64,000 nucleotides of DNA, from positions 1 through 64,000 of the forward strand of contig JAHEHF010000003.1 of assembly GCA_024644745.1 (NCBI GenBank), read 5' to 3'. The stretch's first letter is position 1; each line of letters starts with the position of its first letter. Made by a program: the position numbers and the translations under genes. The stretch comes from Flavobacteriaceae bacterium (lineage in GTDB: Bacteria > Bacteroidota > Bacteroidia > Flavobacteriales > Flavobacteriaceae). Of this stretch, positions 53,059 through 61,728 are shown piece by piece. The notes beneath the pieces were generated by a model that saw only the letters and a list, made by a program, of their open reading frames with translations, had not been told where the DNA came from and searched no databases.

Positions 53059-55515
53059 TTACACCAATTTTTTGGGATGTTTCACTTTTTCTTTTAGCAA
53101 AGCAAAGTCAATTACCTCTTTCATATCATTCACGTAATGGAAATGAAGTCCTTTCAAATATTTCGGATTGATTTCCTGAACATCTTTTTTGTTTTCTGCA
53201 CAAAGCACGATATATTTTATATTCGCTCTTTTGGCTGCAAGGATCTTTTCTTTGATTCCTCCGACTGGAAGTACCCTGCCTCTTAAGGTGATTTCTCCTG
53301 TCATGGCCATCCTGGCCCTTACCTTTCTTTGTGTATAGGAAGACACCAGGGAGGTTAACATCGTGATTCCGGCACTTGGCCCGTCTTTTGGAGTGGCTCC
53401 CTCAGGAACATGGATGTGAACATTATTATTGATAATGGTTTTATAGGAGATGCCAAATTCATCGAGATTGGCCTTTATATATTCCAGGGCAATGGTGGCA
53501 GATTCTTTCATCACTTTTCCAAGATTTCCTGTGATGGACAAAATTCCTTTACCCTTTGACAATATCGATTCAATAAAGAGGATATCACCTCCAACACTGG
53601 TCCAGGCCAGGCCTGTAACAACGCCGGGAATTTCATTGTTTTCATATTTGTCCCTTTCCAAATGAGAGGGGCCAAGGATCTTTTCTATGTCCTCATCAAT
53701 GATTTTAATATTGTATTCCTCCTCCATGGCTATTGATTTGGCAGCAAATCGAACCACTTCGGCCAGTTTCTTTTCCAATCCTCTGACACCCGATTCCCGC
53801 GTGTAGCCCGTAACAATTTTTTCCAGCTGTTTTTTGCCGATTTTCAGATCCTTAGCAGTCATGCCATGTTCTGACAGCAGCTTTGGTAATAGGTGGCGTT
53901 TGCCTATCTCTACTTTTTCCTCAATTGTGTAACCGCTGACATTGATGATTTCCATCCTGTCTCTGAGCGCCCAGGGAATCTCAGACAGGTTATTCGCTGT
54001 TGCGATGAACATCACCTTTGACAGGTCATAGCCAACCTCAAGGTAATTGTCATAAAAGTCCTGATTCTGCTCTGGGTCCAGGACCTCAAGCATGGCTGAA
54101 GAGGGATCTCCACTGTGACTGGAACTTAGCTTGTCAATTTCATCCAGAACAAAAACGGGATTTGAAGTTTCCGCCTTTTTTATGCTTTGGATAATTCGAC
54201 CCGGCAAGGCTCCGATATAAGTCTTGCGATGCCCCCTGATTTCGGCTTCATCCCGCAGGCCTCCCAATGACATTCGTACATATTTCCTTCCCAAGGACTC
54301 TGCAATTGATTTTCCGAGGGAAGTTTTACCAACTCCCGGAGGTCCGAAAAGGCATATGATAGGCGACTTCATGTCTCCTTTTAATTTTAATACGGCGAGA
54401 TGCTCAATAATTCTTTTCTTTACTTTTTCCAGCCCGTAATGATCTCTGTCCAATATCTTTTGAGCTCGTTTTAAATCAAATATATCTTCAGAGAATTCGT
54501 TCCAGGGCAGTTCAAGCAACAGGTCAAGATAATTTCTTTGGACAGAATATTCGGCAACCTGGGGGTTCATTCTTTGCAATCTGCCCAGTTCCTTTTCAAA
54601 TGTTTCAGAAATTTCCTTGTTCCAGTTTTTACTGGCAGCGAGCTCTCGCATTTCCTCAATTTCCTCATCATGTGACGCACCTCCCAGTTCTTCCTGAATC
54701 GTTTTCATTTGCTGATGCAGGTAATATTCTCTTTGCTGCTGATCCATATCTTCACGGACCTTTGATTGAATATCACGACTCAGTTCAAGTCTTTGCAATT
54801 CTTTATTCATTTTCTTCAAGGTCGCCAGAGCCCTGCTTTTTAAACTGCTGATGTTTAACAGTTCCTGTTTTTCTTCAGTGGTCAGGTTCAGGTTTGATGA
54901 TACAAAATTGATCAAAAAGGAATTGCTTTGGATATTTTTGATGGCAAAGGATGCTTCGGTCGGTATGTTTGGATTCTCTTTGATGATTTTTAAAGAAATA
55001 TCTTTAATGGAATCAATAATGGCGCTGAACTCCGAATCCTTGGTGCTGGGAGGAATTTCTTTGAGCTCATTCACCGTGGCTTTCAAATAGGGTTCCTCCT
55101 GAATAAGCGCATCAATCTTGAATCTTTTTTTTCCTTGGAGGACAACCATGGTGTTGCCATCGGGCATTTTTAAGATTTTAAGGATCCTTGCCACTGTTCC
55201 AACTTTGTACAGGTCATCTATACCGGGATGTTCCACCGTTTCATTCTTCTGAGCAACAACACCAATGGTTTTGATGCCTTTGTTGGCCTCCTTGATCAGT
55301 TTAATGGATTGATCTCTTCCTGCAGTGATAGGAATAACAACTCCCGGGAACAATACGGTATTCCTTAAGGGTAATATCGGAAGCACACTTGGTACGTCTT
55401 CTTTTCTGATTTCCTCTTCATCTTCCGGTGTCATCAACGGAATTAATTCGGAGTCTTCATCCAGGATATGCTGAAGTGACAAATTGTCAATATTTAAAAA
55501 TTTAGTATTGCTCAT
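53059..55515 (-). CDS. lon: ATP-dependent protease Lon
   Basis: This 818-residue AAA+ protease degrades misfolded and regulatory proteins. Its N-terminal substrate-binding domain has [19 protein letters not shown] and a helical coiled-coil region. The AAA+ module has [16 protein letters not shown] (Walker A), [11 protein letters not shown] (Walker B) and the sensor-1 region [15 protein letters not shown]. The C-terminal Ser-Lys protease domain has [18 protein letters not shown] with the nucleophile Ser and the catalytic Lys in [17 protein letters not shown]. The length is normal. A hairpin followed by T residues lies in the region upstream of its ATG (see findings). Confidence 0.97.
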   Translation of the reverse strand: MSNTKFLNIDNLSLQHILDEDSELIPLMTPEDEEEIRKEDVPSVLPILPLRNTVLFPGVVIPITAGRDQSIKLIKEANKGIKTIGVVAQKNETVEHPGIDDLYKVGTVARILKILKMPDGNTMVVLQGKKRFKIDALIQEEPYLKATVNELKEIPPSTKDSEFSAIIDSIKDISLKIIKENPNIPTEASFAIKNIQSNSFLINFVSSNLNLTTEEKQELLNISSLKSRALATLKKMNKELQRLELSRDIQSKVREDMDQQQREYYLHQQMKTIQEELGGASHDEEIEEMRELAASKNWNKEISETFEKELGRLQRMNPQVAEYSVQRNYLDLLLELPWNEFSEDIFDLKRAQKILDRDHYGLEKVKKRIIEHLAVLKLKGDMKSPIICLFGPPGVGKTSLGKSIAESLGRKYVRMSLGGLRDEAEIRGHRKTYIGALPGRIIQSIKKAETSNPVFVLDEIDKLSSSHSGDPSSAMLEVLDPEQNQDFYDNYLEVGYDLSKVMFIATANNLSEIPWALRDRMEIINVSGYTIEEKVEIGKRHLLPKLLSEHGMTAKDLKIGKKQLEKIVTGYTRESGVRGLEKKLAEVVRFAAKSIAMEEEYNIKIIDEDIEKILGPSHLERDKYENNEIPGVVTGLAWTSVGGDILFIESILSKGKGILSITGNLGKVMKESATIALEYIKANLDEFGISYKTIINNNVHIHVPEGATPKDGPSAGITMLTSLVSSYTQRKVRARMAMTGEITLRGRVLPVGGIKEKILAAKRANIKYIVLCAENKKDVQEINPKYLKGLHFHYVNDMKEVIDFALLKEKVKHPKKLV

Positions 55516-55924
55516 GCTATATTTAAGTCATTTTGACATTCTAAAAACCGACCTGCGAGGCGGTTATACAATATCTCATTAATCAATTATCTATTATTTA
55601 GTTAGTTACAATCAGTAACCCACCTTATTCTCCTATATTATTTCAATTCCTGTGCCAATAAATTCAAATATTGAATTCAGGCCCATAAAATCAATAAGTT
55701 TATCTTTATGTCCGACTCTTTTTGATGTATTTATGGTGTCAGGTGTTATTCTAAGGAGATTTTTCCTTCAATTATGACATTCCTAAAAAATTACTCCTCT
55801 AAATTTCATATTTTTATCAATAAAGCAAAGGGTTTTGGGATTTTTTTACATGATATGTATCAAACATTTACGCAAAACTGTAACATCAGAATAATTCAAT
55901 TGTCATTAATATAGAAATAAGGTT
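55516..55924. other. 409-base divergent intergenic region between lon (-) and the sigma factor gene (+)
   Basis: No convincing open reading frame, tRNA or repeat is present. It contains a 17-bp interrupted palindrome (AATTCAA-ATA-TTGAATT, 55661-55677). A GC-rich hairpin also lies at 55546-55565 that, read on the minus strand toward lon, is followed by five T residues. Neither an exact TAnnTTTG box nor a clear -33 element is found for either gene. Confidence 0.5.
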
Positions 55925-56497
55925 TTGAAAGCAGAACAAAAAGAAATATCCAGGCTGTTGAAGGCTTGTAAAGAAGGGAATGCAACTGCACAGTTCGATA
56001 TCTATAAGTTGTATTATAAGGCGATGTTCAATACCTCGCTGAGAATAGTTCAAAATGGAGATGATGCTGAGGATATCATGCAGGAAGCGTTTTTAAGTGC
56101 ATTTTCGAAGATCGATACCTACAGGGGGGAAGTGCCTTTCGGGGCCTGGTTGAAAAGAATCGTGATCAATAAAAGCCTGACGTTCATTAAAAAGAAAAAT
56201 CGATTGAATGAGGTGAATTTAGAGGTGGTCGATCACAAGCTTGAAAGTGAGAATGAAGGGGTCGACATAGAATCTGAAATTGATTATGCCTCAATAAAGA
56301 TCAAACAAGTGAAAAGAGCCATGGAGAAATTGAAGGACAACTACCGGATGGTATTGAACTTGAGTTTGATAGAGGGTTATGACAATCAGGAGATCGCTGA
56401 AATTATGAATATAAGTAATGAAAATTGCAGGACGACAATTTCAAGAGCAAAAAGCAGGTTGAGAGCTTTACTTGTGGAGTCTTCAATACTAAATTAA
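55925..56497 (+). CDS. ECF-type sigma-70 family RNA polymerase sigma factor
   Basis: This 190-residue protein has region 2 (YYKAMFNTSLRIVQNGDDAEDIMQEAFLSAF, with TYRGEVPFGAWLKRIVINKSL), a linker rich in acidic residues, and region 4 (LKDNYRMVLNLSLIEGYDNQEIAEIMNISNENCRTTISRAKSRLR). This is an extracytoplasmic-function sigma factor of the Bacteroidota type. The TTG at 55925 is the only in-frame start after the stop at 55907-55909. The gene is followed 6 bases later by a membrane protein that is the likely anti-sigma factor, and then by two exported proteins. The set looks like one regulon unit controlling itself. Confidence 0.93.
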   Translation: MKAEQKEISRLLKACKEGNATAQFDIYKLYYKAMFNTSLRIVQNGDDAEDIMQEAFLSAFSKIDTYRGEVPFGAWLKRIVINKSLTFIKKKNRLNEVNLEVVDHKLESENEGVDIESEIDYASIKIKQVKRAMEKLKDNYRMVLNLSLIEGYDNQEIAEIMNISNENCRTTISRAKSRLRALLVESSILN

Positions 56498-56503
56498 AAG
56501 GTC

Positions 56504-57040
56504 ATGAAAAATAATATGGAAGATTTTTTTAAGGAAAAAAGACAGGAATTTGATTTTTCAGAACCCAATGTGGGACATTTTGAGAGGTTCCGGGCCAAAC
56601 TTGAGGGTAACAGCTCCGAAAAGAAAGAAAGAAAAGGTCCATCCTGGTATGTGCTTGCGGTTGCTGCTTCGCTATTGTTATTTTTTGGCTACTGGATGGG
56701 TAATTCCAATGTCCCTCAAGGGATAGAACTTGCTGACGTTTCCCCTCAAATGGAAGAGACCCAGAATTTTTATCTGGCTACCATTCAAAATGAAATGGCA
56801 GAGATTAAAACGAAAAGAACAAATTTCAATCAAAGGATCATTGATGATGCTTTTGAACAATTGGAAATACTTGAGGCGGATTATCGCAAACTTACTTTTG
56901 AGCTGAAAGAAAGTAATGCAGATAAACGCGTTATATATGCCATGATCACTAATTTTCAGAACAGGTTGTATGTTCTTCAGAACCTGATGGAGCAACTTGA
57001 GGAGTTAGAACAAATGGCACCTATTGAGAACAAAGTCTAA
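56504..57040 (+). CDS. Putative membrane anti-sigma factor
   Basis: This 178-residue protein has one central transmembrane helix (WYVLAVAASLLLFFGYWMG, residues of about 48-66) separating a short charged cytoplasmic N-terminus (FFKEKRQEFDFSEPNVGHFERFRAKLE) from a periplasmic helical domain. The placement directly after an ECF sigma factor and the N-terminal helix typical of Bacteroidota anti-sigma proteins indicate that it holds the sigma factor. No HxxxCxxC zinc motif is present, so it is not of the zinc-binding kind. It is inferred from position and topology only; no similarity to a defined anti-sigma domain was checked. Confidence 0.7.
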   Translation: MKNNMEDFFKEKRQEFDFSEPNVGHFERFRAKLEGNSSEKKERKGPSWYVLAVAASLLLFFGYWMGNSNVPQGIELADVSPQMEETQNFYLATIQNEMAEIKTKRTNFNQRIIDDAFEQLEILEADYRKLTFELKESNADKRVIYAMITNFQNRLYVLQNLMEQLEELEQMAPIENKV

Positions 57041-57061
57041 TTTAAATAATAAACAGAAATC

Positions 57062-58144
57062 ATGAAAAATCAATTACATTTTATACTGGCTTTTGCCATG
57101 TTGGTCCCAATGATTGGCCTTGCCAATCCTATAAAGAAATCCTACGATTACGAAAAAACAAAAACGATAAAGAAGGAATTTAAAGTCAATGCAGATGCCT
57201 TGCTCAAGATCAATAATAAGTTCGGCAACCTTGACGTCATTTCCTGGACACAAAACAGGGTAGAGATTGAAGTGACCATTACAGTCAAGGGAAATGACGA
57301 ATCCAAAGTTATATCGAAATTGGAGAAAATAGATGTGAACTTTACGAATAGCCCTGGTGAAGTTTCGGCGAAAACAGTTTTGGAAAATTCATCTAATAAA
57401 TGGTACAAATCAAATGATAAAATGAATTATCAAATTGACTATAAGGTAAAAATGCCAGTGACCAACAGTGCAGATTTTTCAAATGATTATGGCATGGTCT
57501 CCTTAAATGAAATCAAGGGGAAGGCCAAGATCAGTTGTGATTATGGCAAGATCAGGATCGGAAGTCTTTATCATGATGACAACAGCATCAATATAGATTA
57601 CACAAATGATTCTGAGATAGAATTAATGAATGGGGGAGTGATCAACGCAGATTATTCAAAACTAAGGGTAGAGAAAGCGAAAAACATCAAATTGAATGCC
57701 GACTATACAGATTTGTATTTTGAAAATCTGGAAGTTTTGAACTTTAGTTGTGACTATGGTAAGATTGAGGTTGAAAATGGAAATGTTGTGGATGGCAGCG
57801 GTGATTATTTGACCATGCGTTTCGGAAATATCTACAAAAGGATAAACATTACAGCTGATTACGGAGGTATTAAAGTGGGTAAATTGATGAAGGGATTTGA
57901 AAGTGTAGACATCAATGCCGACTATGCCGGAATCAAAATAGGCTTGGAAAGTGGAACTTCCTTTGATTTTATAGCAAAATTGAGCTATGGCGGCTTTGAC
58001 TATGATTCTGAAAACATTAATTACAGTAAAAAGGAAATCAAAAATTCTTCAAAATATTATGAAGGATTTGTAAATACACAGAATTCAGGTTCAAAAATTG
58101 AGATTTCTTCTCAATACGGAAACATAAAACTTTATAACAATTAA
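57062..58144 (+). CDS. Exported beta-helix-like protein (DUF4097-like)
   Basis: This 360-residue protein has a signal peptide (LHFILAFAMLVPMIGLANP). From about residue 140 the sequence is a string of short beta units, each with a DYG or DYx motif (SNDYGMVSLNEIKGKAKI, SCDYGKIRIGSL, NADYSKLRVE, NADYTDLYFE, SCDYGKIEVENG, TADYGGIKVG, NADYAGIKIG). This matches the adhesin-like, DUF4097-type right-handed helix seen in Bacteroidota surface proteins. The function is unknown. It lies 22 bases after the anti-sigma gene and 12 before the head-GIN gene. Confidence 0.8.
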   Translation: MKNQLHFILAFAMLVPMIGLANPIKKSYDYEKTKTIKKEFKVNADALLKINNKFGNLDVISWTQNRVEIEVTITVKGNDESKVISKLEKIDVNFTNSPGEVSAKTVLENSSNKWYKSNDKMNYQIDYKVKMPVTNSADFSNDYGMVSLNEIKGKAKISCDYGKIRIGSLYHDDNSINIDYTNDSEIELMNGGVINADYSKLRVEKAKNIKLNADYTDLYFENLEVLNFSCDYGKIEVENGNVVDGSGDYLTMRFGNIYKRINITADYGGIKVGKLMKGFESVDINADYAGIKIGLESGTSFDFIAKLSYGGFDYDSENINYSKKEIKNSSKYYEGFVNTQNSGSKIEISSQYGNIKLYNN

Positions 58145-58155
58145 TCAGCATTACA

Positions 58156-58878
58156 ATGAAAAATCTATTTTTAAAATCTTTATCCTTTTTAGCCATCACC
58201 GTTTTAATCACTGGATTTGGTTACGCCCAAAAAGTTAATGGAAACGGGAATTTAATTCAGAAAACAAGAAATGTGGGCAGTTTTAGCGGGGTAGGTGTAG
58301 CCGGGTCCTTTGATGTTTTCTTAGTCGAAGGAAATGAAGGGAAACTGGAATTGAACGTAGAAGAAAACCTTGAGCCTTATCTGGTAACGGAAGTCCGAGA
58401 TGGATCCTTAAAAATAAAGTGGAAAAAGGGGGTCAAAGTGAGAACCAGTAAACCAACCCAAATAACCGTACACTTTAAAAAATTGAATGAGATCGCTCTT
58501 GCAGGTTCAGGGGATATTGTTTCCAGGAGCAAGTTGTCATCAAATGATATGGAGGTGGCTTTAGCGGGTTCTGGTGATATAAATCTGGATCTTGATGTCC
58601 AAAAGCTCAAAGCTGCTATCTCAGGTTCTGGCGACATCCAACTAGCTGGAAATGCAGTGGATTTTACCGGGGCAATAGCTGGTTCAGGTGATCTCAAGGC
58701 AGGTGATCTGAAAGCTGTCAATGCAGAATTGGTGATCTCTGGTTCAGGAACCATGCAGGCATACGTTGAAAATAGCATTACCGCGCGAATTTCAGGATCA
58801 GGTGATATCAAATACAAAGGAAATCCGGATAAGAAAGACATCAAAGTCAGTGGTTCCGGAACTATCAAAACGTATTGA
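58156..58878 (+). CDS. Head-GIN domain (DUF2807) exported protein
   Basis: This 240-residue protein has a signal peptide (FLKSLSFLAITVLITGFGYAQ). The rest is DUF2807/head-GIN, with NVGSFSGVGVAGSFDVFLVEG near the start and a periodic (A/I)SGSGDI motif: ALAGSGDIVS, ALAGSGDINL, AISGSGDIQL, AIAGSGDLKA, VISGSGTMQA, RISGSGDIKY, KVSGSGTIKT. Each unit of about 20-25 residues is one turn of the helix. Family members are thought to act as auto-transporter-like surface adhesins. It closes the sigma-factor operon and is followed by a terminator. Confidence 0.9.
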   Translation: MKNLFLKSLSFLAITVLITGFGYAQKVNGNGNLIQKTRNVGSFSGVGVAGSFDVFLVEGNEGKLELNVEENLEPYLVTEVRDGSLKIKWKKGVKVRTSKPTQITVHFKKLNEIALAGSGDIVSRSKLSSNDMEVALAGSGDINLDLDVQKLKAAISGSGDIQLAGNAVDFTGAIAGSGDLKAGDLKAVNAELVISGSGTMQAYVENSITARISGSGDIKYKGNPDKKDIKVSGSGTIKTY

Positions 58879-58901
58879 AAAAAATATTGCAATATTTTGC
58901 T

Positions 58902-58934
58902 AAATACCGGCTCCTTAGGGTGCCGGTATTTTTA
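58902..58934 (+). terminator. Rho-independent terminator closing the sigma-factor operon
   Basis: The perfect 10-bp stem AAATACCGGC/GCCGGTATTT (58902-58911 with 58922-58931) has a 10-base loop and a short T-run, 23 bases after the head-GIN stop. Confidence 0.82.
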
Positions 58935-58943
58935 TTTAAGTTC

Positions 58944-59324
58944 TTACTTTAATTGAACCTTGAGGCTTTGAACAATGGCAACTGAATCACAGACTTCCAC
59001 GGTGATAATCAATTCCTTTTGATCCTGATCCTGTTCTATCCAGTAGTTTCTGCAGGGATCGTTCTTGACCCTGCTTTTTGAAAAATCGATATCCCCATGC
59101 TGAAGGACCTGCATGATCTCGAGACTATCTGCCTTGCCAACAGCGATGCTCTCTTTTACATGATCACCGAAACTGATCTTTTTTTGCGCGATTATATTTA
59201 AAATACGATCATTGGGTAACCAGTTGCAAGAAGCTTTTTTGCCTCCCAGAAAAAAAAAGACCAGGACCAGGCCGATAAAAAAGCCGAAGCCATAGAGCGC
59301 AAAACGCGATTTCATATCATCCAT
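58944..59324 (-). CDS. Small membrane-anchored protein, DUF4258-like
   Basis: This 126-residue protein has an N-terminal membrane helix (FALYGFGFFIGLVLVFFFLGG, residues of about 7-28). The exported domain carries the conserved CNWLPNDRILNIIAQKKI and HGDIDFSKSRVKNDPCRNYWI. I recall this as a flavobacterial DUF4258-type neighbour of alanine dehydrogenase. The function is unknown. Two cysteines are present on the exported side. The start overlaps or abuts the stop of alanine dehydrogenase, so it is transcribed with it. Confidence 0.7.
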   Translation of the reverse strand: MDDMKSRFALYGFGFFIGLVLVFFFLGGKKASCNWLPNDRILNIIAQKKISFGDHVKESIAVGKADSLEIMQVLQHGDIDFSKSRVKNDPCRNYWIEQDQDQKELIITVEVCDSVAIVQSLKVQLK

Positions 59325-59327
59325 TGA

Positions 59328-60527
59328 CTAAAAGATAAGTAAATTAATGTCAGTAAAAGGCAGGTTGAACCAATCAGCGATATTTTTATTGGAAAGTATA
59401 CCGTGGTAAAAATACATACCTTTTTGAAGACTTTTGTCAAACCTGGCGGCATTTTCAAGTCCTCCCATTTCTCCAATGTTCAGCAGATAGGGTGTAAATA
59501 TGTTGCTGATCGATACTGAAGCCGTTCTGGCGTACTGAGAAGGGATATTAGGAACACAGTAGTGTATCACCCCGTGTTTGACCACCGTCGGGTTGCTGTG
59601 CGTCGTAATTTCAGAAGTTTCAAAACAGCCGCCATTGTCGATGCTAACATCTATGACCACAGCTCCGTTCTTCATTTGCTGAACCATTTCTTCAGTGACC
59701 ACCACAGGAGTTCTTGTTTTGCCTCTCAATGCGCCAATGACAACATCGCAATCGATCAAAGACTTTAAAAGATTTTTGGGCTGGATGGTGGAGGTTGCAA
59801 TGGGAAATTGAAGCTTGTGCTGTAAATTCCTCAATTTTGTGAGCGAATTGTCAAAGACTTCAACGCTGGCACCCAGGCCAAGTGCTGAGCGGGCAGCGTA
59901 TTCCGCAACCGTACCGGCCCCGATAATGGCTACTTTACTAGGGGGAACCCCTCCGATATTACCAAGTAGCAATCCGTTACCAATATTGTTGTTATTCATG
60001 ATTTCGGCCGCAATCAGAATAGAAGCGATTCCTGCAATTTCGCTCAAAGATTTGACAAGAGGATATAAACCGTGACTGTCCTGGATATAATCAAAGGCGA
60101 TGGCCGTAATTCGTTTCTCCGCCAGCGCCTTAAAATATTCCTTTGTCTGGGTCTTGATTTGCATCGCAGAAAAAAGGACGCTTTGAGGGTTCATCATTTT
60201 GATCTCCCCGAGTGATGGCGGTTCAATTTTCAATATGATATTACAGGCAAAAACATCATTCGGATTGTAAGATATTTTTGCTCCTGCCTCAGAATAATCA
60301 TTGTCTGAAAAATTGGTTCCGTCTCCGGCACCGGACTCTACAACAATTCTATGTCCGTTTGAAGTAAGTGCAGCTACCGCATTGGGAGTTAAGCATATAC
60401 GTTTTTCCTCAAAATGTGTTTCCTTTGGTATGCCAATGTACAATTCATCCTTATGCTTTTTGATTTCAAGCATTTCCGGTTTTGGCATTAATTCTTCTCG
60501 GCTAAAGGGCGAAAGTGGCTTGGGCAT
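59328..60527 (-). CDS. ald: Alanine dehydrogenase
   Basis: This 399-residue enzyme deaminates L-alanine to pyruvate with NAD+ (or the reverse). The N-terminal domain has ELYIGIPKETHFEEKRICLTPNAVAALTSNGHRIVVESGAG with substrate-binding Arg and Lys. The Rossmann domain has KVAIIGAGTVAEYAARSALGLGASVEVFD, and HYCVPNIPSQYARTASVSISN is also present. The layout is that of the alanine dehydrogenase/PNT family; a close alternative is a PntA-like transhydrogenase alpha fragment, which is less likely at this length. It lies one base from tsaE on the same strand, so the two form an operon. Confidence 0.92.
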   Translation of the reverse strand: MPKPLSPFSREELMPKPEMLEIKKHKDELYIGIPKETHFEEKRICLTPNAVAALTSNGHRIVVESGAGDGTNFSDNDYSEAGAKISYNPNDVFACNIILKIEPPSLGEIKMMNPQSVLFSAMQIKTQTKEYFKALAEKRITAIAFDYIQDSHGLYPLVKSLSEIAGIASILIAAEIMNNNNIGNGLLLGNIGGVPPSKVAIIGAGTVAEYAARSALGLGASVEVFDNSLTKLRNLQHKLQFPIATSTIQPKNLLKSLIDCDVVIGALRGKTRTPVVVTEEMVQQMKNGAVVIDVSIDNGGCFETSEITTHSNPTVVKHGVIHYCVPNIPSQYARTASVSISNIFTPYLLNIGEMGGLENAARFDKSLQKGMYFYHGILSNKNIADWFNLPFTDINLLIF

Positions 60528-60528
60528 T

Positions 60529-60936
60529 TTAGTTAATTTGAATGGTCCGTGTATTGTCCGGATTAATGGTTAGTTTAATCACAACCGACTCTAAAGGTAA
60601 TAAATTTTCTACTTTTTCTGGCCATTCTATAAAACACCAGGCCCCACTGTCAAAATATTCTTCTATTCCCATATCATAGGCTTCTTCTTCGGCTTCAATC
60701 CGGTAAAAGTCGAAATGATAGAGGATGTCCCCTTTTTCTGAATGGTATTCATTTACAAGAGAAAAAGTAGGAGAACTCGTGACGTCTTCCACTCCGAGCT
60801 GTTTCGCAAGTTCCTTGATCAAAGTTGTTTTTCCACTGCCCATTTCTCCGTAAAAGAGAATAATTTTTGAGGTGGCTTTGTCAAGGGTTTGTTCAGCAAC
60901 AATTGGCAGGTCGGAAAGCTGGTAGGTGCGTGTCAT
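60529..60936 (-). CDS. tsaE: tRNA threonylcarbamoyladenosine biosynthesis ATPase TsaE
   Basis: This 135-residue P-loop ATPase belongs to the TsaBDE complex that makes t6A at position 37 of ANN-decoding tRNAs. Motifs are Walker A FYGEMGSGKTTLIKELAKQLG, SSPTFSLVNEYHSEKG, HFDFYRIEAEEEAYDMGIEEYFDSGAWCFIEWPEK and the end VVIKLTINPDNTRTIQIN. It is upstream of ald with a one-base gap and downstream of YebC on the same strand. Confidence 0.95.
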   Translation of the reverse strand: MTRTYQLSDLPIVAEQTLDKATSKIILFYGEMGSGKTTLIKELAKQLGVEDVTSSPTFSLVNEYHSEKGDILYHFDFYRIEAEEEAYDMGIEEYFDSGAWCFIEWPEKVENLLPLESVVIKLTINPDNTRTIQIN

Positions 60937-60981
60937 GGTTGGTTAAAATGAATCAAAATTTAGGGTCTGCAATTAAGAATG

Positions 60982-61701
60982 CTAACTTAAATCCATAGAA
61001 TGGTAAACATTCTGAACGTCATCTTCTTCTTCAAGCCTGTCCAGTAATTTCTCTACATCCAGCTGCTCTTCTTCATTTAATTTTTTTGTGGTCGTAGGAA
61101 TTCTTTCAAAGCCCGATGAAAGTATCTCGATGTTCTTTTCCTCAAGGTACTTTTGAATCGCACCGAATTGCTCAAAGGGGGCATAGATCAAAATACCATC
61201 TTCATCCTCAAACACTTCTTCAACATCGAAGTCAATCAATTCAAGTTCAAATTCTTCGAGGTCCATTTGAAGGTCCTCCGAATTGACCCTGAAATTACAG
61301 GTATGATCGAACATGAAGACCACAGAACCGGAAGTTCCGAAAGTGCCGTCACATTTATTGAATGCCGCTCTGACATTGGCTACGGTTCGGTTATTGTTGT
61401 CTGTTGCGGTTTCAACGAGGACAGCGACGCCATGAGGGGCATAACCTTCAAACAGCACTTCCTTGTAATCAGCAGTATTTTTGTCAGAAGCTTTCTTGAT
61501 CGCCCTTTCCACGTTGTCTTTTGGCATGTTGGCCGCCTTGGCATTCTGGATGACCGCTCTCAAGCGCGCATTGGTTTCAGGATTGGGTCCACCTTCCTTC
61601 ACCGCCATTACTATATCCTTACCAATTCTGGTAAATGTCTTTGCCATGGCAGACCAGCGTTTCATTTTCCTGGCTTTTCTAAACTCAAATGCTCTTCCCA
61701 T
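60982..61701 (-). CDS. YebC/PmpR-family protein (TACO1 type)
   Basis: This 239-residue protein starts MGRAFEFRKARKMKRWSAMAKTFTRIGKDI and contains VMAVKEGGPNPETNARLRAVIQNAKAANMPKDNVERAIKKASDK, the standard YebC signature. VLVETATDNNNRTVANVRAAFNKCDGTFGTSGSVVFMFD and a C-terminal acidic domain follow. YebC proteins were named as transcriptional regulators, and later work ties the family to ribosome translation of difficult sequences. The role here is not separable by sequence. It is part of the tsaE-ald unit by orientation and short spacing. Confidence 0.93.
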   Translation of the reverse strand: MGRAFEFRKARKMKRWSAMAKTFTRIGKDIVMAVKEGGPNPETNARLRAVIQNAKAANMPKDNVERAIKKASDKNTADYKEVLFEGYAPHGVAVLVETATDNNNRTVANVRAAFNKCDGTFGTSGSVVFMFDHTCNFRVNSEDLQMDLEEFELELIDFDVEEVFEDEDGILIYAPFEQFGAIQKYLEEKNIEILSSGFERIPTTTKKLNEEEQLDVEKLLDRLEEEDDVQNVYHSMDLS

Positions 61702-61728
61702 TTCTTATGTTGTGATATATTTTTTTGA

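Noticed and set aside
58498-58870. CRISPR-like spaced repeats in the 58.5-58.9 kb region
   Set aside because: The repeated GGTTCTGGTGATATc-like units are the protein repeats (SGSGDI) of the head-GIN gene. They are in frame, diverged and unequal in spacing, so they are not a CRISPR array.
58377-58892. 171-residue open frame antisense to the head-GIN gene
   Set aside because: The periodic GGTTCAGG-type codons of the head-GIN repeats remove stop codons on the opposite strand, so a long antisense frame is expected by chance. Its product is Pro/Ser-rich low complexity.
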